Shown here one piece after another: positions 33,488-42,800 of a stretch of DNA of 64,000 nt. The position numbers were made by a program, and so were the translations under genes. This stretch comes from CAIVAT01 sp037128705 (lineage in GTDB: Bacteria; Bacteroidota; Bacteroidia; Bacteroidales; FEN-979), in the NCBI GenBank assembly GCA_037128705.1, contig JBAXVX010000003.1, positions 124,001 through 188,000 of the forward strand. The letters are read 5' to 3'. Within the stretch, counting starts at the first letter, position 1. Every line of letters begins with the position of its first letter. The notes under the pieces were generated by a model, which saw nothing but the letters and a program-made list of their open reading frames with translations, searched no databases and was not told the DNA's origin.

Positions 33488-34237
33488 ATGTCTCTCAGAA
33501 CCATATTAATTGACGATGAACAGCCTGCCAGGGATGTTGTTAAGCATTACCTGAAGGATTTCACTGAAATAGAGATCATTGGTGAATTTACCGATGGATT
33601 CAGCGGATTGAAGGCGATCCAGGATTTAAAGCCTGACCTGGTGTTCCTTGATGTCCAGATGCCCAAACTTACCGGGCTTGAGTTGCTTGATCTTTTGGAG
33701 CAGCCTCCGCTAATTATATTCAGTACCGCCTATGACCAATATGCCATCAAGGCCTTCGAGATGAATGCCGTGGATTATCTTCTGAAACCCTATTCGAAAG
33801 AGCGATTCACCCAGGCTGTTCAGAAGGCGGTTGCACAGGGTGCGAACGGGATCAGGACTGCGGCCCCGGTACAGAACCTGGTAAAAGCACTGGATGAAAA
33901 CCCTGAGTTGCTTCAGCGCATTGCTGTTAAATCGCGTCATAAAGTGACCGTGGTCCCCATCGACGACATCATCTACCTGGAGGCTGAAGGGGATTATGTG
34001 ATGCTGCACACCAAGGATGCCAAGCATCTCAAGGAAAAGACGATGAAATATTTTGAAACCCACCTCGACCCCACACAGTTTATCCGTATCCACCGTTCTT
34101 TTATTGTCAATGCCAGGTTTATTGACCGGATCGAGTATTACGATAAGGAAAATTATGCCGTGCTCACGAAGAACGGAGCCAAATTAAGGGCCAGTACCAG
34201 CGGTTATAAAGTTCTCAAACAAATACTGAACATGTAG
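33488..34237 (+). CDS. LytTR-family response regulator
   Basis: A 249-residue regulator. Receiver domain residues 1-120: acidic pocket Asp9-Asp10, phosphoacceptor Asp55 in LVFLDVQMP, Thr80 and Lys100 (LLKPYS). LytTR DNA-binding domain residues 145-245, with HKVTVVPIDDIIYLEAEGDY and RIHRSFIVN. LytTR proteins bind pairs of short direct repeats about two helical turns apart. It is the cognate partner of the LytS kinase. Confidence 0.95.
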   Translation: MSLRTILIDDEQPARDVVKHYLKDFTEIEIIGEFTDGFSGLKAIQDLKPDLVFLDVQMPKLTGLELLDLLEQPPLIIFSTAYDQYAIKAFEMNAVDYLLKPYSKERFTQAVQKAVAQGANGIRTAAPVQNLVKALDENPELLQRIAVKSRHKVTVVPIDDIIYLEAEGDYVMLHTKDAKHLKEKTMKYFETHLDPTQFIRIHRSFIVNARFIDRIEYYDKENYAVLTKNGAKLRASTSGYKVLKQILNM

Positions 34238-34243
34238 ATTTGC

Positions 34244-34251
34244 TATCTTTA
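34244..34251 (+). promoter_or_regulatory. Possible -7 box TATCTTTA for the DUF421 gene
   Basis: TATCTTTA differs from TAnnTTTG only at the last base and lies 15 bp upstream of the preferred ATG at 34267. It gives a reason to start that gene after it rather than at 34240. Confidence 0.35.
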
Positions 34252-34266
34252 GCAAAATTTACGACC

Positions 34267-34788
34267 ATGGAGTTCCTTCATAATCCATACCTGCACATTG
34301 TTCTCAGTTCAGTTGCAGTCTATCTCTTCATCATCCTTGCAATCCGTTTTTTTGGTAAAAAGGAGTTATCGCAGCTTTCGGTGTTCGACCTGGTGTTTAT
34401 CCTGCTTATCAGCAATTCGGTACAGAACGCCATGGTGCTGGGTGATAATTCGCTTTGGGGAGGGCTGGCAGCGGCCTTATCGCTTTTCACCGTGAACTAT
34501 ATCCTGAAGCGCCTTCAGCTGAAATTCCCAAAGTTTGGCAAACTGGTGCAGGGCGATGCCATCATGCTGGTATACCAGGGAAAGATCATTCCCTCACACC
34601 TTCGGATGGCCGGAATTTCAGAAGATGAGGTGAGTCAGGCCATCAGGGAACACGGGGTTGCATCAATTGCAGAGGTTGACCTGGCAGTGCTCGAAGTCGA
34701 TGGCAACATCAGCGTGCTGTCGCATGATTTCTCAAAACGGTCGAACCGCAAGCGGAGAGCACATAAAGTGATCGCGCATCAGGAGTGA
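34267..34788 (+). CDS. DUF421 (YetF-like) membrane protein
   Basis: A 173-residue protein: three membrane helices in residues 8-80, including AIRFFGKKELSQLSVFDLVF, then a cytoplasmic alpha/beta domain with GDAIMLVYQGKIIPSHLRMAG in segments and a basic tail. This is the DUF421/YetF arrangement; biochemical function is not established, though Bacillus relatives are linked to spore germination and envelope properties. The start at 34267 (MEFLHNPYLH) is preferred because it follows a possible promoter box. It directly follows the LytTR gene. Confidence 0.88.
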   Translation: MEFLHNPYLHIVLSSVAVYLFIILAIRFFGKKELSQLSVFDLVFILLISNSVQNAMVLGDNSLWGGLAAALSLFTVNYILKRLQLKFPKFGKLVQGDAIMLVYQGKIIPSHLRMAGISEDEVSQAIREHGVASIAEVDLAVLEVDGNISVLSHDFSKRSNRKRRAHKVIAHQE

Positions 34789-34849
34789 TTCGAATTACGA
34801 ACCGAAGCGAAGCGGAGTTCGGCGGAGCCAATTTCGATTTACCTCAACC

Positions 34850-37780
34850 CTATTTTGAAAGCATAACCTTATAGGACACTTTTTCTCCGGATTTAAAATA
34901 TAAGGTGATAACGTAATTCCCTTGCGAATTGGCCGACAGATCGATCGAAAACTGATCCTCATCATGTTTTACAGAAGATTCATACACGGTCTTGCCCAGC
35001 ATGTTGGTTGCGGTAATCTTCTGAAGATCTTTTCCCAGCCCTTTATCCAGCCTGATTTCTACCAGTCCCTTTGTTGGATTGGGGTAAAGATGGATCTGGC
35101 CTTTCAGTTTATCCTCAATCCCTGTCGGATTTTTGAATTGGCCGACCAGGTTGCGGTTGGTATTCACGTTGAAGCTGAACTCGGTGGAATCACTGATCTT
35201 GCTACCCTTCTCGAACCAGCCTTCGAAAATCCACTTCTCTTTTGGTGTCGCTTTCATGGTCACTTTATCCCCTGGTTTGTAAATGCCTCCGCCGGAAATA
35301 TCACCACCGTTTTTGGGAAGGCTTACTCCATTGACCAGGAAGTTGCCGGGTTCAACATAAAGATCTGCTTCCCACAAACCCCGCCCGAAGGTGGCTGCCC
35401 GTATTTTGCCGGCCATGTATTGTATCTCCATTTCGGTAACAACAACATTGGGAAGGCCCTGGTTATACCTTCGCCACTGACTCATCCCTGCATTCCTGTA
35501 AAACACCCCGACATCGGTTCCTACATATAAGGCATCATTGGCATCGTTCTGGTAAACAATGCAGTTCACCGGCAGGTTTGGCAATGATTCAGACATGTTG
35601 GTCCAGTTTTTTCCGCCATCGGTTGACCGGTACACTTTTTTACCGGCTTTATAACCGGAGACGGAAACCCATAGGGTGTTGGGATCTTTCGGATGCACCG
35701 CAATCATGGTAATAAAGCAGCTGTCGGCCCCGGTAGGATTATCAACCGGCGTGTAATTTTTCCACCCGTCCTCTGTCCTGAACAGGGAGTACATCCGGGC
35801 TGCATACATCACATCGGGGTTGCTTTGTGAAATTTCAAGAGACCTGATCAAATCATCTCTTGCAGGATTAGGGGCAGGAAGATCCTTCCCCTGAACCCAG
35901 ACATCCCCCCGGTCGGTGGTCTTAAAGATCTCCGTGTACCCGGCATACAATATCATAGGATCTTTCGGATGGATGAGGTACGGGGTGACCCATGCCCCTG
36001 ATGGATTACCAGGGATTTTTTTGGAAATCACATCTACATTTTTATAAAACCAGGTTGGATCTCCGGTGCGCTTGATCACGCCATAGCTATAAGAAGCATA
36101 TTTTATCGAGGGATCCGTGTAATCGATGATACACTCCATACCATCCCCTCCAATGATATTCGGGGTAAGCCAGGTTCCGGCCGAGTCGATTTGCGAACCG
36201 TTGTCCTGGAAACCGGCGATGACCATCTCAGGATTGGTGTATGAATTGCCTATACGGTAAATCTGACCGATCTGCAATCCCTCGCTGATGTCTTTCCAGT
36301 TTTTTCCTCCATCTTCAGTATAATATATCCCTCCGTCGTTGCCTTCAAAAAAGATGTTGGGCTGAAGCGGATGAAATGCAAACCAGTGCTTGTCGGCGTG
36401 AACCACGGGCCAGGGGCCAGCACCTGAAGACCAGTAAGTGACCATTTCCCACCAATCACCGGAATCCTCACTTTTAAAGGTATTCACTCCGCCGAGCCAG
36501 CGTTCGGTTGGTTTGGTCGGATTGATCAGGTAACAGAGATCAAACCAGCCTTGTCCGGCGCATGGATCTTCCTTATAGATCGCATAACTGGGATCAGGAC
36601 GTGCGTTCAGCATGTTGTCGATACAGGAGGGCAAGACCTCGTAGAATTTGTTGAAGTTTTTTCCATTGTCGTCTGACCGGTAAATCCCCTCCAATCCATT
36701 GGTACTATTGGTGAACAGTGCTTCCACCAAAGTAGGATACTGGGGTGAGACGGCCAGTTTGATGCGCTTCACTCCACTGAAAGTTTTAACAAGCTGCCAG
36801 GGGTTTCCTCCCTGTTCAGTCCGGTATATCTGGGACCATTTTTTTGAGGTAACACTGGTTGAGGCATACAGCAGCTTGTTATTGCCGGGATTGAAAACGA
36901 TGTCCCTAAAGTACCCGGCTTGCTGCAGCTCCCAACGGGCTCCTCCATTGTCAGTTTTGTAGATGCCTTTGGATGTGGCGGCATACAAGACATCCGAATT
37001 GACCGGATCCATCACCAGCCGGCTGATGAGACCGACACTGTCGGCGACCCAGCTCAGCCCGGTTGCATTCCAGCTGTCCCCTCCATCCACTGACTTCAGG
37101 ACACCAATGCTTTTGTTATCACCGGCTCCGGAACCATTGATGCTGTTTACGCTTCCTCCGCCGTCACCATCTCCTGTGGCCGCATACATGATAAGCGGAT
37201 TTTTCGGGTCAATGACGATGTCGCTCACGCCAAGCACGGGCTGCTGGTCGTAATTCGTGCTCCAGTGTTTCCCGAAGTCCATGGTCTTCCAGATTCCCCC
37301 GGAGGATGTTCCAACCCAGAAAATATCCTTGTTCTGCGGGTGGAATGCAATGCAGTTCACCCGGCCAAGCCCGGCATAGCCGCTTTTGGTGGTGAAGGGA
37401 CCCATGGGGGTCCAGTTGGCAACCGAATCGAGTGGTTGTTTTGCAGCGGTGGTTTCAGCATACTTATCCCATTCTCTTACAACCACGTCGTTTGAAGGGA
37501 AATTTCCGTTGTGATCAACGCGCTGCTCCCAATACCATTCCCAGCGTTTGAAGGGCTTGTAGCCCGAACCTTTCCCAACCGGCCTGTCTTTCCAGTAGGC
37601 ATTAAATTCCTTCTGGATCTCAAAAAAATTAGCTTTGGCAGGTTCTTTTTGGGTGGCAGCAGGTTGCTGGGCCAGTAGCGATTTGAATGTCATTGCCAGG
37701 AACACGACCATGGCCATTCGGATGGCCGTCGGGAAAGACCTGGTAAAAAACCTGTTTATCTGTGAATGTTGCGAATCCAT
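34850..37780 (-). CDS. T9SS-secreted Asp-box (sortilin-like) beta-propeller protein A
   Basis: A 976-residue exported protein. The signal peptide ends near LLAQ (residue 38). Residues about 100-830 hold many BNR/Asp-box repeats (for example DGGDSW, DNGGARW, DGGKNW) forming one or two large propellers like those of sortilin-type and exo-glucanase proteins. Residues about 830-880 are an InlB B-repeat-like domain (GWFEKGSKISDS). The end is a type A T9SS sorting domain (YPNPTKGLVEIRL...NYVITLYFKSGEKVSYKVMLSK, quoted in part). It is secreted through the outer membrane and probably anchored. No catalytic residues are evident, so it may bind glycans or proteins. It is a close paralogue of the gene at 42801. 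Confidence 0.9.
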   Translation of the reverse strand: MDSQHSQINRFFTRSFPTAIRMAMVVFLAMTFKSLLAQQPAATQKEPAKANFFEIQKEFNAYWKDRPVGKGSGYKPFKRWEWYWEQRVDHNGNFPSNDVVVREWDKYAETTAAKQPLDSVANWTPMGPFTTKSGYAGLGRVNCIAFHPQNKDIFWVGTSSGGIWKTMDFGKHWSTNYDQQPVLGVSDIVIDPKNPLIMYAATGDGDGGGSVNSINGSGAGDNKSIGVLKSVDGGDSWNATGLSWVADSVGLISRLVMDPVNSDVLYAATSKGIYKTDNGGARWELQQAGYFRDIVFNPGNNKLLYASTSVTSKKWSQIYRTEQGGNPWQLVKTFSGVKRIKLAVSPQYPTLVEALFTNSTNGLEGIYRSDDNGKNFNKFYEVLPSCIDNMLNARPDPSYAIYKEDPCAGQGWFDLCYLINPTKPTERWLGGVNTFKSEDSGDWWEMVTYWSSGAGPWPVVHADKHWFAFHPLQPNIFFEGNDGGIYYTEDGGKNWKDISEGLQIGQIYRIGNSYTNPEMVIAGFQDNGSQIDSAGTWLTPNIIGGDGMECIIDYTDPSIKYASYSYGVIKRTGDPTWFYKNVDVISKKIPGNPSGAWVTPYLIHPKDPMILYAGYTEIFKTTDRGDVWVQGKDLPAPNPARDDLIRSLEISQSNPDVMYAARMYSLFRTEDGWKNYTPVDNPTGADSCFITMIAVHPKDPNTLWVSVSGYKAGKKVYRSTDGGKNWTNMSESLPNLPVNCIVYQNDANDALYVGTDVGVFYRNAGMSQWRRYNQGLPNVVVTEMEIQYMAGKIRAATFGRGLWEADLYVEPGNFLVNGVSLPKNGGDISGGGIYKPGDKVTMKATPKEKWIFEGWFEKGSKISDSTEFSFNVNTNRNLVGQFKNPTGIEDKLKGQIHLYPNPTKGLVEIRLDKGLGKDLQKITATNMLGKTVYESSVKHDEDQFSIDLSANSQGNYVITLYFKSGEKVSYKVMLSK

Positions 37781-37840
37781 GTTTGAGATTGTTAGATTTT
37801 TTTTAAAGAATCATTGTTTCGTCTGAATCACGATATCGGA

Positions 37841-40090
37841 CTATTCCGGATCAGGAGGGTCGGAATTACCCGAATCACCCTGGTCATCTGAGACTCCTGA
37901 ATTATCCTGGTTATCCTGTTCCACATTGTCATCGGAATTATCCTGTGCATTCTGATCATCCTGTGTTTCTGTTCCAACCTGGTTATCATTTCCATCCTGA
38001 TCATCAGCAACATTCTGATTATCGGGGTCATTCGGATCATCCGCCACATTGTCACCACTCCCATCGGGGTCATTCGGATCATCTGCTACATTATCACCAC
38101 TCCCATCGGGATTATTCTGATCATCCGCCACATTATCACCACTCCCATCGGGATCATTCGGATCATCTGTTAAATCCTGGTCGGCAGCTATAAGGTCATC
38201 AGGATATTCAGACGGATCATAACTCATGTCATCCAGGTCTTCCAGATCAGAAAGACTTTCCGTTTCATCAGCATCAAGGCTCTCATATACATTTACAGTA
38301 GTGCTGTTGTCGATATAGGTTGAGGAGCTGTAGGAAGAGTAGCTGGAACCATAATAACTGTCGTAATAACCACTATACCCATAATAGCCACCCCAATAGC
38401 CCCCGTATGGACGGTAATATGACGGGCCCCACCAACTGTCGAGAAATATACTCGCAACACTCAGCCCGACTGAGAACATACTCATCGATATTGTAAATCC
38501 GATACTCCACCCTATCCATGGATCATAGCCCATGCCATAACCAAATGTCGAGGGCCTGGGATAATATACGGGTCCGTTATTGGGATAAGAGATCCCTGTG
38601 CCGTACACCACGGTTGGGCCATAAACATAATTGCTTGTGTACCCGGCTGTGTAACCCACGTAGACCACTTCGGGTTTGACTTCATAAATATGGACATACT
38701 TCACGTTGTAGGCGGGATCGTCAGGCGGGATCTTCTGGATCTCATCCGGAACGGAGGTTGCAACCTGCCATGGTCCTTCAGGTCCTTTCCCGGTGAACCA
38801 AATCCCGTTATCACAAACGAAATATTGATCCTTGTAAAGCAGGATGATGCTGGATGTGTTCGAGCCACGCGCCAGGTCGGTTCCTTTGATCTTTTCAAAT
38901 TTCGGATCACCATCCCATTTTACCTCGGTTTTGGCTTTCTTTCGGTTCACGGCTGCAGTTTTTGGTATCTGGGCATCCAGCAGTGCATCGTCCGCTACAT
39001 CAGTCCCTGCTACACTGGCCAGCACAACCCCGGGTTTTGAATCTTTGGGAATCTTTGCAAAATCGGCGGGAAGTTTATCAGATTCCGTGTAAACCCAGGG
39101 GCCGGTGAGGGCCGGAGAGCTGTACCACCTCCCCGAAAGCAGGACATAAAAAAGTTTCTGATCTTTGTCCCTCAGGATGTTATTATCAGAATTGGTCATG
39201 TAACGAAGCTTTGTTCCCTTGATATCGGTATACTTTGGTTCACCCTTTGACTGGATCAGTTCAGCAGGCTTTGTGCGAACGATAATCGCAGGAGGATTTG
39301 CTGCTGCAGTGTCCGATGGTTTCTGCTGGGCCTGTTGCGATTTTTTACCCGACTTTTCCTTTTCTGACTTCAAAGAGTCATAAAAACGCTGCACTCCGGC
39401 CGATGGCTGGCTTACAGTTGCCCAGGGGGAGTTCACCGGGTTGGAAGAACGGTACCAGGATTCTCCCAGCATAAGGTAATAGCTTTTCTCGCCGCCATCC
39501 ATTAAAACATAAAACGGGGTGTTTATAGCTCTTTTTATCCCATCCTCACCGGTCTCCTTCCATACCGGGTCGCCATCAAAGAGGACCAACGCCGATTTTT
39601 GTTTAACGTAGATGATCTCCGGCGGATCATTTTTGAAACCGGATGTGGTAGCCGTCGCTTCACGCCCCAGGTTAATGGATGATTTTATCTCGTCGATTGG
39701 CAACTCCATTTTCCAGTCAGAAGCCTCCTTTTCAAGGATGTACCTGAACCTTTTTACACGCGACTTGTCAAGCGTATCAATACCGGGGAACCTGACATTT
39801 ACCAGTTTTAAATTCAGCACACTGCACGTCCCTTTGGTTTTGTCGGTGCGGGTGTTGGCTTTAATCCACATCACGCCAAAAACAGGCGATTTGCTTTTAT
39901 TGACCACAATGGAGATGGCCGACTTGAGGTACAGCGTAGTATCTCCATGCATTGAATCTGCCTGAGGTTGATATGCGACTACCTTGGCCCAATCCGTAGC
40001 AACTTTCTTAGGCCAGGTTGACTGGGCTTTAATTGCCGATGGCAGTATCAAAAGGGCTGTAATCAATAATAAAATGTTCCGGTTTCTCAT
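37841..40090 (-). CDS. Exported protein with repeated GPW modules, Tyr/Gly-rich segment and acidic Ca-binding-like tail
   Basis: A 749-residue protein with a signal peptide (cut after IKAQ). The middle carries three related modules of about 90 residues, each with a WY-S...GPW pattern (WYRSSNPVNSPW, WYSSPALTGPW, WFTGKGPEGPW). Then follow a YVGYTAGY/TVVYGTG region, a hydrophobic stretch near 530-560, a Tyr/Gly/Ser-rich segment (YYGYSGYYDSYYGSS), and a tail of about 150 residues made mostly of Asp, Asn, Gln and Gly. The tail contains DDPNDPDGSGDNVA repeats, encoded by 42-bp DNA repeats. The Asp/Gly spacing resembles calcium-binding repeats of the thrombospondin-3 type. No T9SS domain is seen. 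The function is unknown; it lies between two secreted propeller and protease genes and is probably surface-related. Confidence 0.75.
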   Translation of the reverse strand: MRNRNILLLITALLILPSAIKAQSTWPKKVATDWAKVVAYQPQADSMHGDTTLYLKSAISIVVNKSKSPVFGVMWIKANTRTDKTKGTCSVLNLKLVNVRFPGIDTLDKSRVKRFRYILEKEASDWKMELPIDEIKSSINLGREATATTSGFKNDPPEIIYVKQKSALVLFDGDPVWKETGEDGIKRAINTPFYVLMDGGEKSYYLMLGESWYRSSNPVNSPWATVSQPSAGVQRFYDSLKSEKEKSGKKSQQAQQKPSDTAAANPPAIIVRTKPAELIQSKGEPKYTDIKGTKLRYMTNSDNNILRDKDQKLFYVLLSGRWYSSPALTGPWVYTESDKLPADFAKIPKDSKPGVVLASVAGTDVADDALLDAQIPKTAAVNRKKAKTEVKWDGDPKFEKIKGTDLARGSNTSSIILLYKDQYFVCDNGIWFTGKGPEGPWQVATSVPDEIQKIPPDDPAYNVKYVHIYEVKPEVVYVGYTAGYTSNYVYGPTVVYGTGISYPNNGPVYYPRPSTFGYGMGYDPWIGWSIGFTISMSMFSVGLSVASIFLDSWWGPSYYRPYGGYWGGYYGYSGYYDSYYGSSYSSYSSSTYIDNSTTVNVYESLDADETESLSDLEDLDDMSYDPSEYPDDLIAADQDLTDDPNDPDGSGDNVADDQNNPDGSGDNVADDPNDPDGSGDNVADDPNDPDNQNVADDQDGNDNQVGTETQDDQNAQDNSDDNVEQDNQDNSGVSDDQGDSGNSDPPDPE
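38030..38166. repeat. 42-bp coding tandem repeat (about three copies)
   Basis: A 42-bp unit containing CACCACTCCCATCGGG recurs with starts at about 38051, 38093 and 38135. It encodes the 14-residue acidic repeat DDPNDPDGSGDNVA on the minus strand, with a degenerate extra copy at the 5' side. Such repeats can change copy number in frame. Confidence 0.9.
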
Positions 40091-40171
40091 ACTTTTTGCT
40101 GGATTAAAAACTTGAATGACTGTTTTAATTTCAAAACCATATTGAATGAAATTGTTTTGATCTGTTCATGA

Positions 40172-42790
40172 TCATTTGATGATGGATATCTTTACATGAT
40201 TTAACTGCTGATTACTGTCCCTGACCGTGGCAATATATATCCCGGCCGGAAATTCTGAGAGATCCATGCGGTAGGGATCAGAACCCATCGAAGCACTCCT
40301 TTGATGGTAAATTGTGCTTCCCATCATGTTCCGGATGACAATCTCTGAAGTTTTGCCTGTAGCATCACCATTTGCGAGATAGACGATTCCTGACGAAGGG
40401 TTTGGATAGACTGCCAGGGTGGAGGAGGCATCAGATTCTCCGATTCCCAGCGGATTTTTACTGATGTTGATCTCCAGCTGGTACATTCCTGTCTGGGCCA
40501 AAAAATTGGGATTCACACAGAAATACAGTTCACCCCCTTCAATGACATCAAATTTGGAGGAGTCTGAACTATTGCAGGGCGAGATCCACACCGTATCTTT
40601 CTGCCGGGTATAACTCCAGTGACCATTTAGGGGGTGGGACCAGTTTGTGTCATACTCTGAATTTCCGAACACAACCTTTACAGTATAGGAGTACTCCATG
40701 GGCAGGTCAATTTTATAAAAGTCTTTATCGTTCCCCACATGGCAATTGGCATTGTCCAGTTTTATTGTTGCCTTATTTCCCGAAAAAGAAAGAGGTAAGG
40801 AGGAGGAGGTTTCAATTGTGTTGTTAGGCTCATATTTGTCGGCCGCGAGCGGGATGGCATTGACCTGCACCTTTACCGGGTTTTGAAAGCCTGTAGAGCC
40901 TACCAGATCATATTCTGCTGTGCCCGAAGGTTTATACCACAGGGAGAGCAGATAGCTTCCGGCCGATACAGGGATCTTGCCCGTACTGAAAGTCAGCTCT
41001 CCTGACGAAGATCCTGCAGGGAGGTCGAAATTGCTCTTTAGAGCAAGAGACTGCAAATAATTTCCATCAATATCATGAATCGCAAGGTTGAGCATACCGG
41101 AAAAACTCTGGCTTCCGATGTTCCTGATCTCCAGTTTCACAGTGGCAGCCTTGCCCTCTGTAAGGGGTGTACCTGGAAGGATTGTCATCACGGAAGCCAT
41201 TTCAAGAAGGTCGGGATTGATTACTTCCACCAATGGGAAGTTGACGTAGGTGAGTGTGTCATTTACTTCCATCCAGTCGTCACCGGCAGCACTGTACATA
41301 AGGCCAATCATGTATTTTCCGGGAAGCATGTTTGTCAGGTCACTGTTTTTGAAGGTGAGATTGTCAAAGTTTTCCCCGGGCCTCATCGTAACAGGACTCA
41401 TGATCTCAACAAAGCCAATATGCACCTGGTTGGTGTCGAAAATGGCTGCGCCAAGGCTCCCTTGAAAATCGGTCGTACCATTGTTACGGATGCCGGTCCT
41501 GATGGAGATAGAGTCTTGATAAAGAATGACAGATGAAACGAGTGCAGGGGCGCTGAGGTTCAGATTGAAATGCTTTCCCTGGCCTGGCAAGGGGCGGACC
41601 CCTTTGACAATTTCCTGCCCGCACCTAAAGTCATTCGTCCCAGGGTTAAGTTTATTGATCTCGAAGTAGCCGTCATCATCACCTCCCCATCCCCAGTTAA
41701 AATGGAACTTTCCGGAATTATCGTATCCGTCGCAAACAAACGCGTGGCCGCCCGCTCCAGTGACAGGCGAAAATCCCGTATATATTACCGGAAGCCTGGC
41801 TTCTAGATCTTCTTTTAGAAGGATAGTCCATTCTTCATCGGTATAACCTATGCGACGAAGGCCTCTCAGGGAAGGGTCATAGCCAAAATAGGTCCGTAGG
41901 GCTTTAGCTACACATGGCTGGTTGTCATCAGCAATCACAGGGGCTGCGCTCCCTCCATCTTTAATTAGGCCGTATGTCATTTCCGCAGAAACACCACAAT
42001 GATACATCAGGGTGGCAACAGCCTCTATTTGTTTTGTTCTGCTACTACCATCTAGCATGGACGGCATTGAATCCCACTTATATTCGGTGGCACCAAAATC
42101 GGCAGACCTCATGCCATATTTTTTTGTTTGGTATTCAAAATACCCGGTCCCATACTTGGGATAATTGTGATATTTCATCACCATGGCCATGGCCGTGGCA
42201 GCGCATCCTGTTACTGTACGCTCTTTTGCAGTTTCATCATAAGGACATTTATTTTCATATAAAGGAGTCTGGTTCCAGTGTGATTTGATCAGAGGTTCAA
42301 CCGCTGTGCCACTCTTGTTCGGAAGTTTCGATCCGACCGTGTTAGCCTGGTATTCATCCCAGGCCGATTCAATTTCAGGCGTGGCCCTGAGCTTTTGAAC
42401 TATGGCATCTTTTATCTGCTCCTCATAGCCATCCAGCCAGAATGCTGCTCCCGGGGCTATGTTGGCGGGTGAAAAACTGCCTTCCATGGAATATGCCAAA
42501 ACGGGTTTTACGATGTCGTCACCGGCAACGATGACGAAACCTTTAGTTCCTGCAAAGTTAAAAACGTAAAAGGCAGGGGCTGCCTTGGTTTTTGCATCCT
42601 GATCTGTTTTCAGATCGTTTGAAGTACAGACCAACACCGGTGTTGGCAAGGCCTTAAGCTGGTTTATGCCGATCCGGCTGGCAAAGAAATTACCGGCGAC
42701 TTTTCCGGCAGTACGCTCTTCAACCTGTTTTGCACTGGCGAGCCAGGATAAAGCTGTTGAGAGAAACAGGAAAATGAATAGTCTTTTCAT
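40172..42790 (-). CDS. C10 family (streptopain-like) cysteine protease with T9SS sorting domain
   Basis: An 872-residue secreted protease. Signal peptide residues 1-20; Spi_C10-like propeptide about 20-130; peptidase C10 domain with catalytic Cys196 (TVTGCAATAMAMVMKYHNYP) and His349 (GAGGHAFVCDGYD), followed by FNWGWGGDDDGYF. C-terminal to this are CARDB/Ig-like domains (about 410-650), a pre-peptidase-like beta domain and a type A T9SS sorting domain (YPNPSSGIVYLANGD). The family includes SpeB, interpain and periodontain, which degrade host or environmental proteins. I start at the ATG at 42790; the frame reaches a TTG two codons earlier. It lies 10 bp downstream of propeller protein B. Confidence 0.93.
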   Translation of the reverse strand: MKRLFIFLFLSTALSWLASAKQVEERTAGKVAGNFFASRIGINQLKALPTPVLVCTSNDLKTDQDAKTKAAPAFYVFNFAGTKGFVIVAGDDIVKPVLAYSMEGSFSPANIAPGAAFWLDGYEEQIKDAIVQKLRATPEIESAWDEYQANTVGSKLPNKSGTAVEPLIKSHWNQTPLYENKCPYDETAKERTVTGCAATAMAMVMKYHNYPKYGTGYFEYQTKKYGMRSADFGATEYKWDSMPSMLDGSSRTKQIEAVATLMYHCGVSAEMTYGLIKDGGSAAPVIADDNQPCVAKALRTYFGYDPSLRGLRRIGYTDEEWTILLKEDLEARLPVIYTGFSPVTGAGGHAFVCDGYDNSGKFHFNWGWGGDDDGYFEINKLNPGTNDFRCGQEIVKGVRPLPGQGKHFNLNLSAPALVSSVILYQDSISIRTGIRNNGTTDFQGSLGAAIFDTNQVHIGFVEIMSPVTMRPGENFDNLTFKNSDLTNMLPGKYMIGLMYSAAGDDWMEVNDTLTYVNFPLVEVINPDLLEMASVMTILPGTPLTEGKAATVKLEIRNIGSQSFSGMLNLAIHDIDGNYLQSLALKSNFDLPAGSSSGELTFSTGKIPVSAGSYLLSLWYKPSGTAEYDLVGSTGFQNPVKVQVNAIPLAADKYEPNNTIETSSSLPLSFSGNKATIKLDNANCHVGNDKDFYKIDLPMEYSYTVKVVFGNSEYDTNWSHPLNGHWSYTRQKDTVWISPCNSSDSSKFDVIEGGELYFCVNPNFLAQTGMYQLEINISKNPLGIGESDASSTLAVYPNPSSGIVYLANGDATGKTSEIVIRNMMGSTIYHQRSASMGSDPYRMDLSEFPAGIYIATVRDSNQQLNHVKISIIK

Positions 42791-42800
42791 AATCAATGAG

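Noticed and set aside
34789..34849. GC-rich gap after DUF421 with GAAGCGAAGCGGAG
   Set aside because: Imperfect and too short to call a repeat array or terminator.
37945..38193. His-rich plus-strand frame (HSDHPPHYHHSH-like)
   Set aside because: Antisense to the acidic 42-bp repeat of the gene at 37841; the repeat itself explains it.
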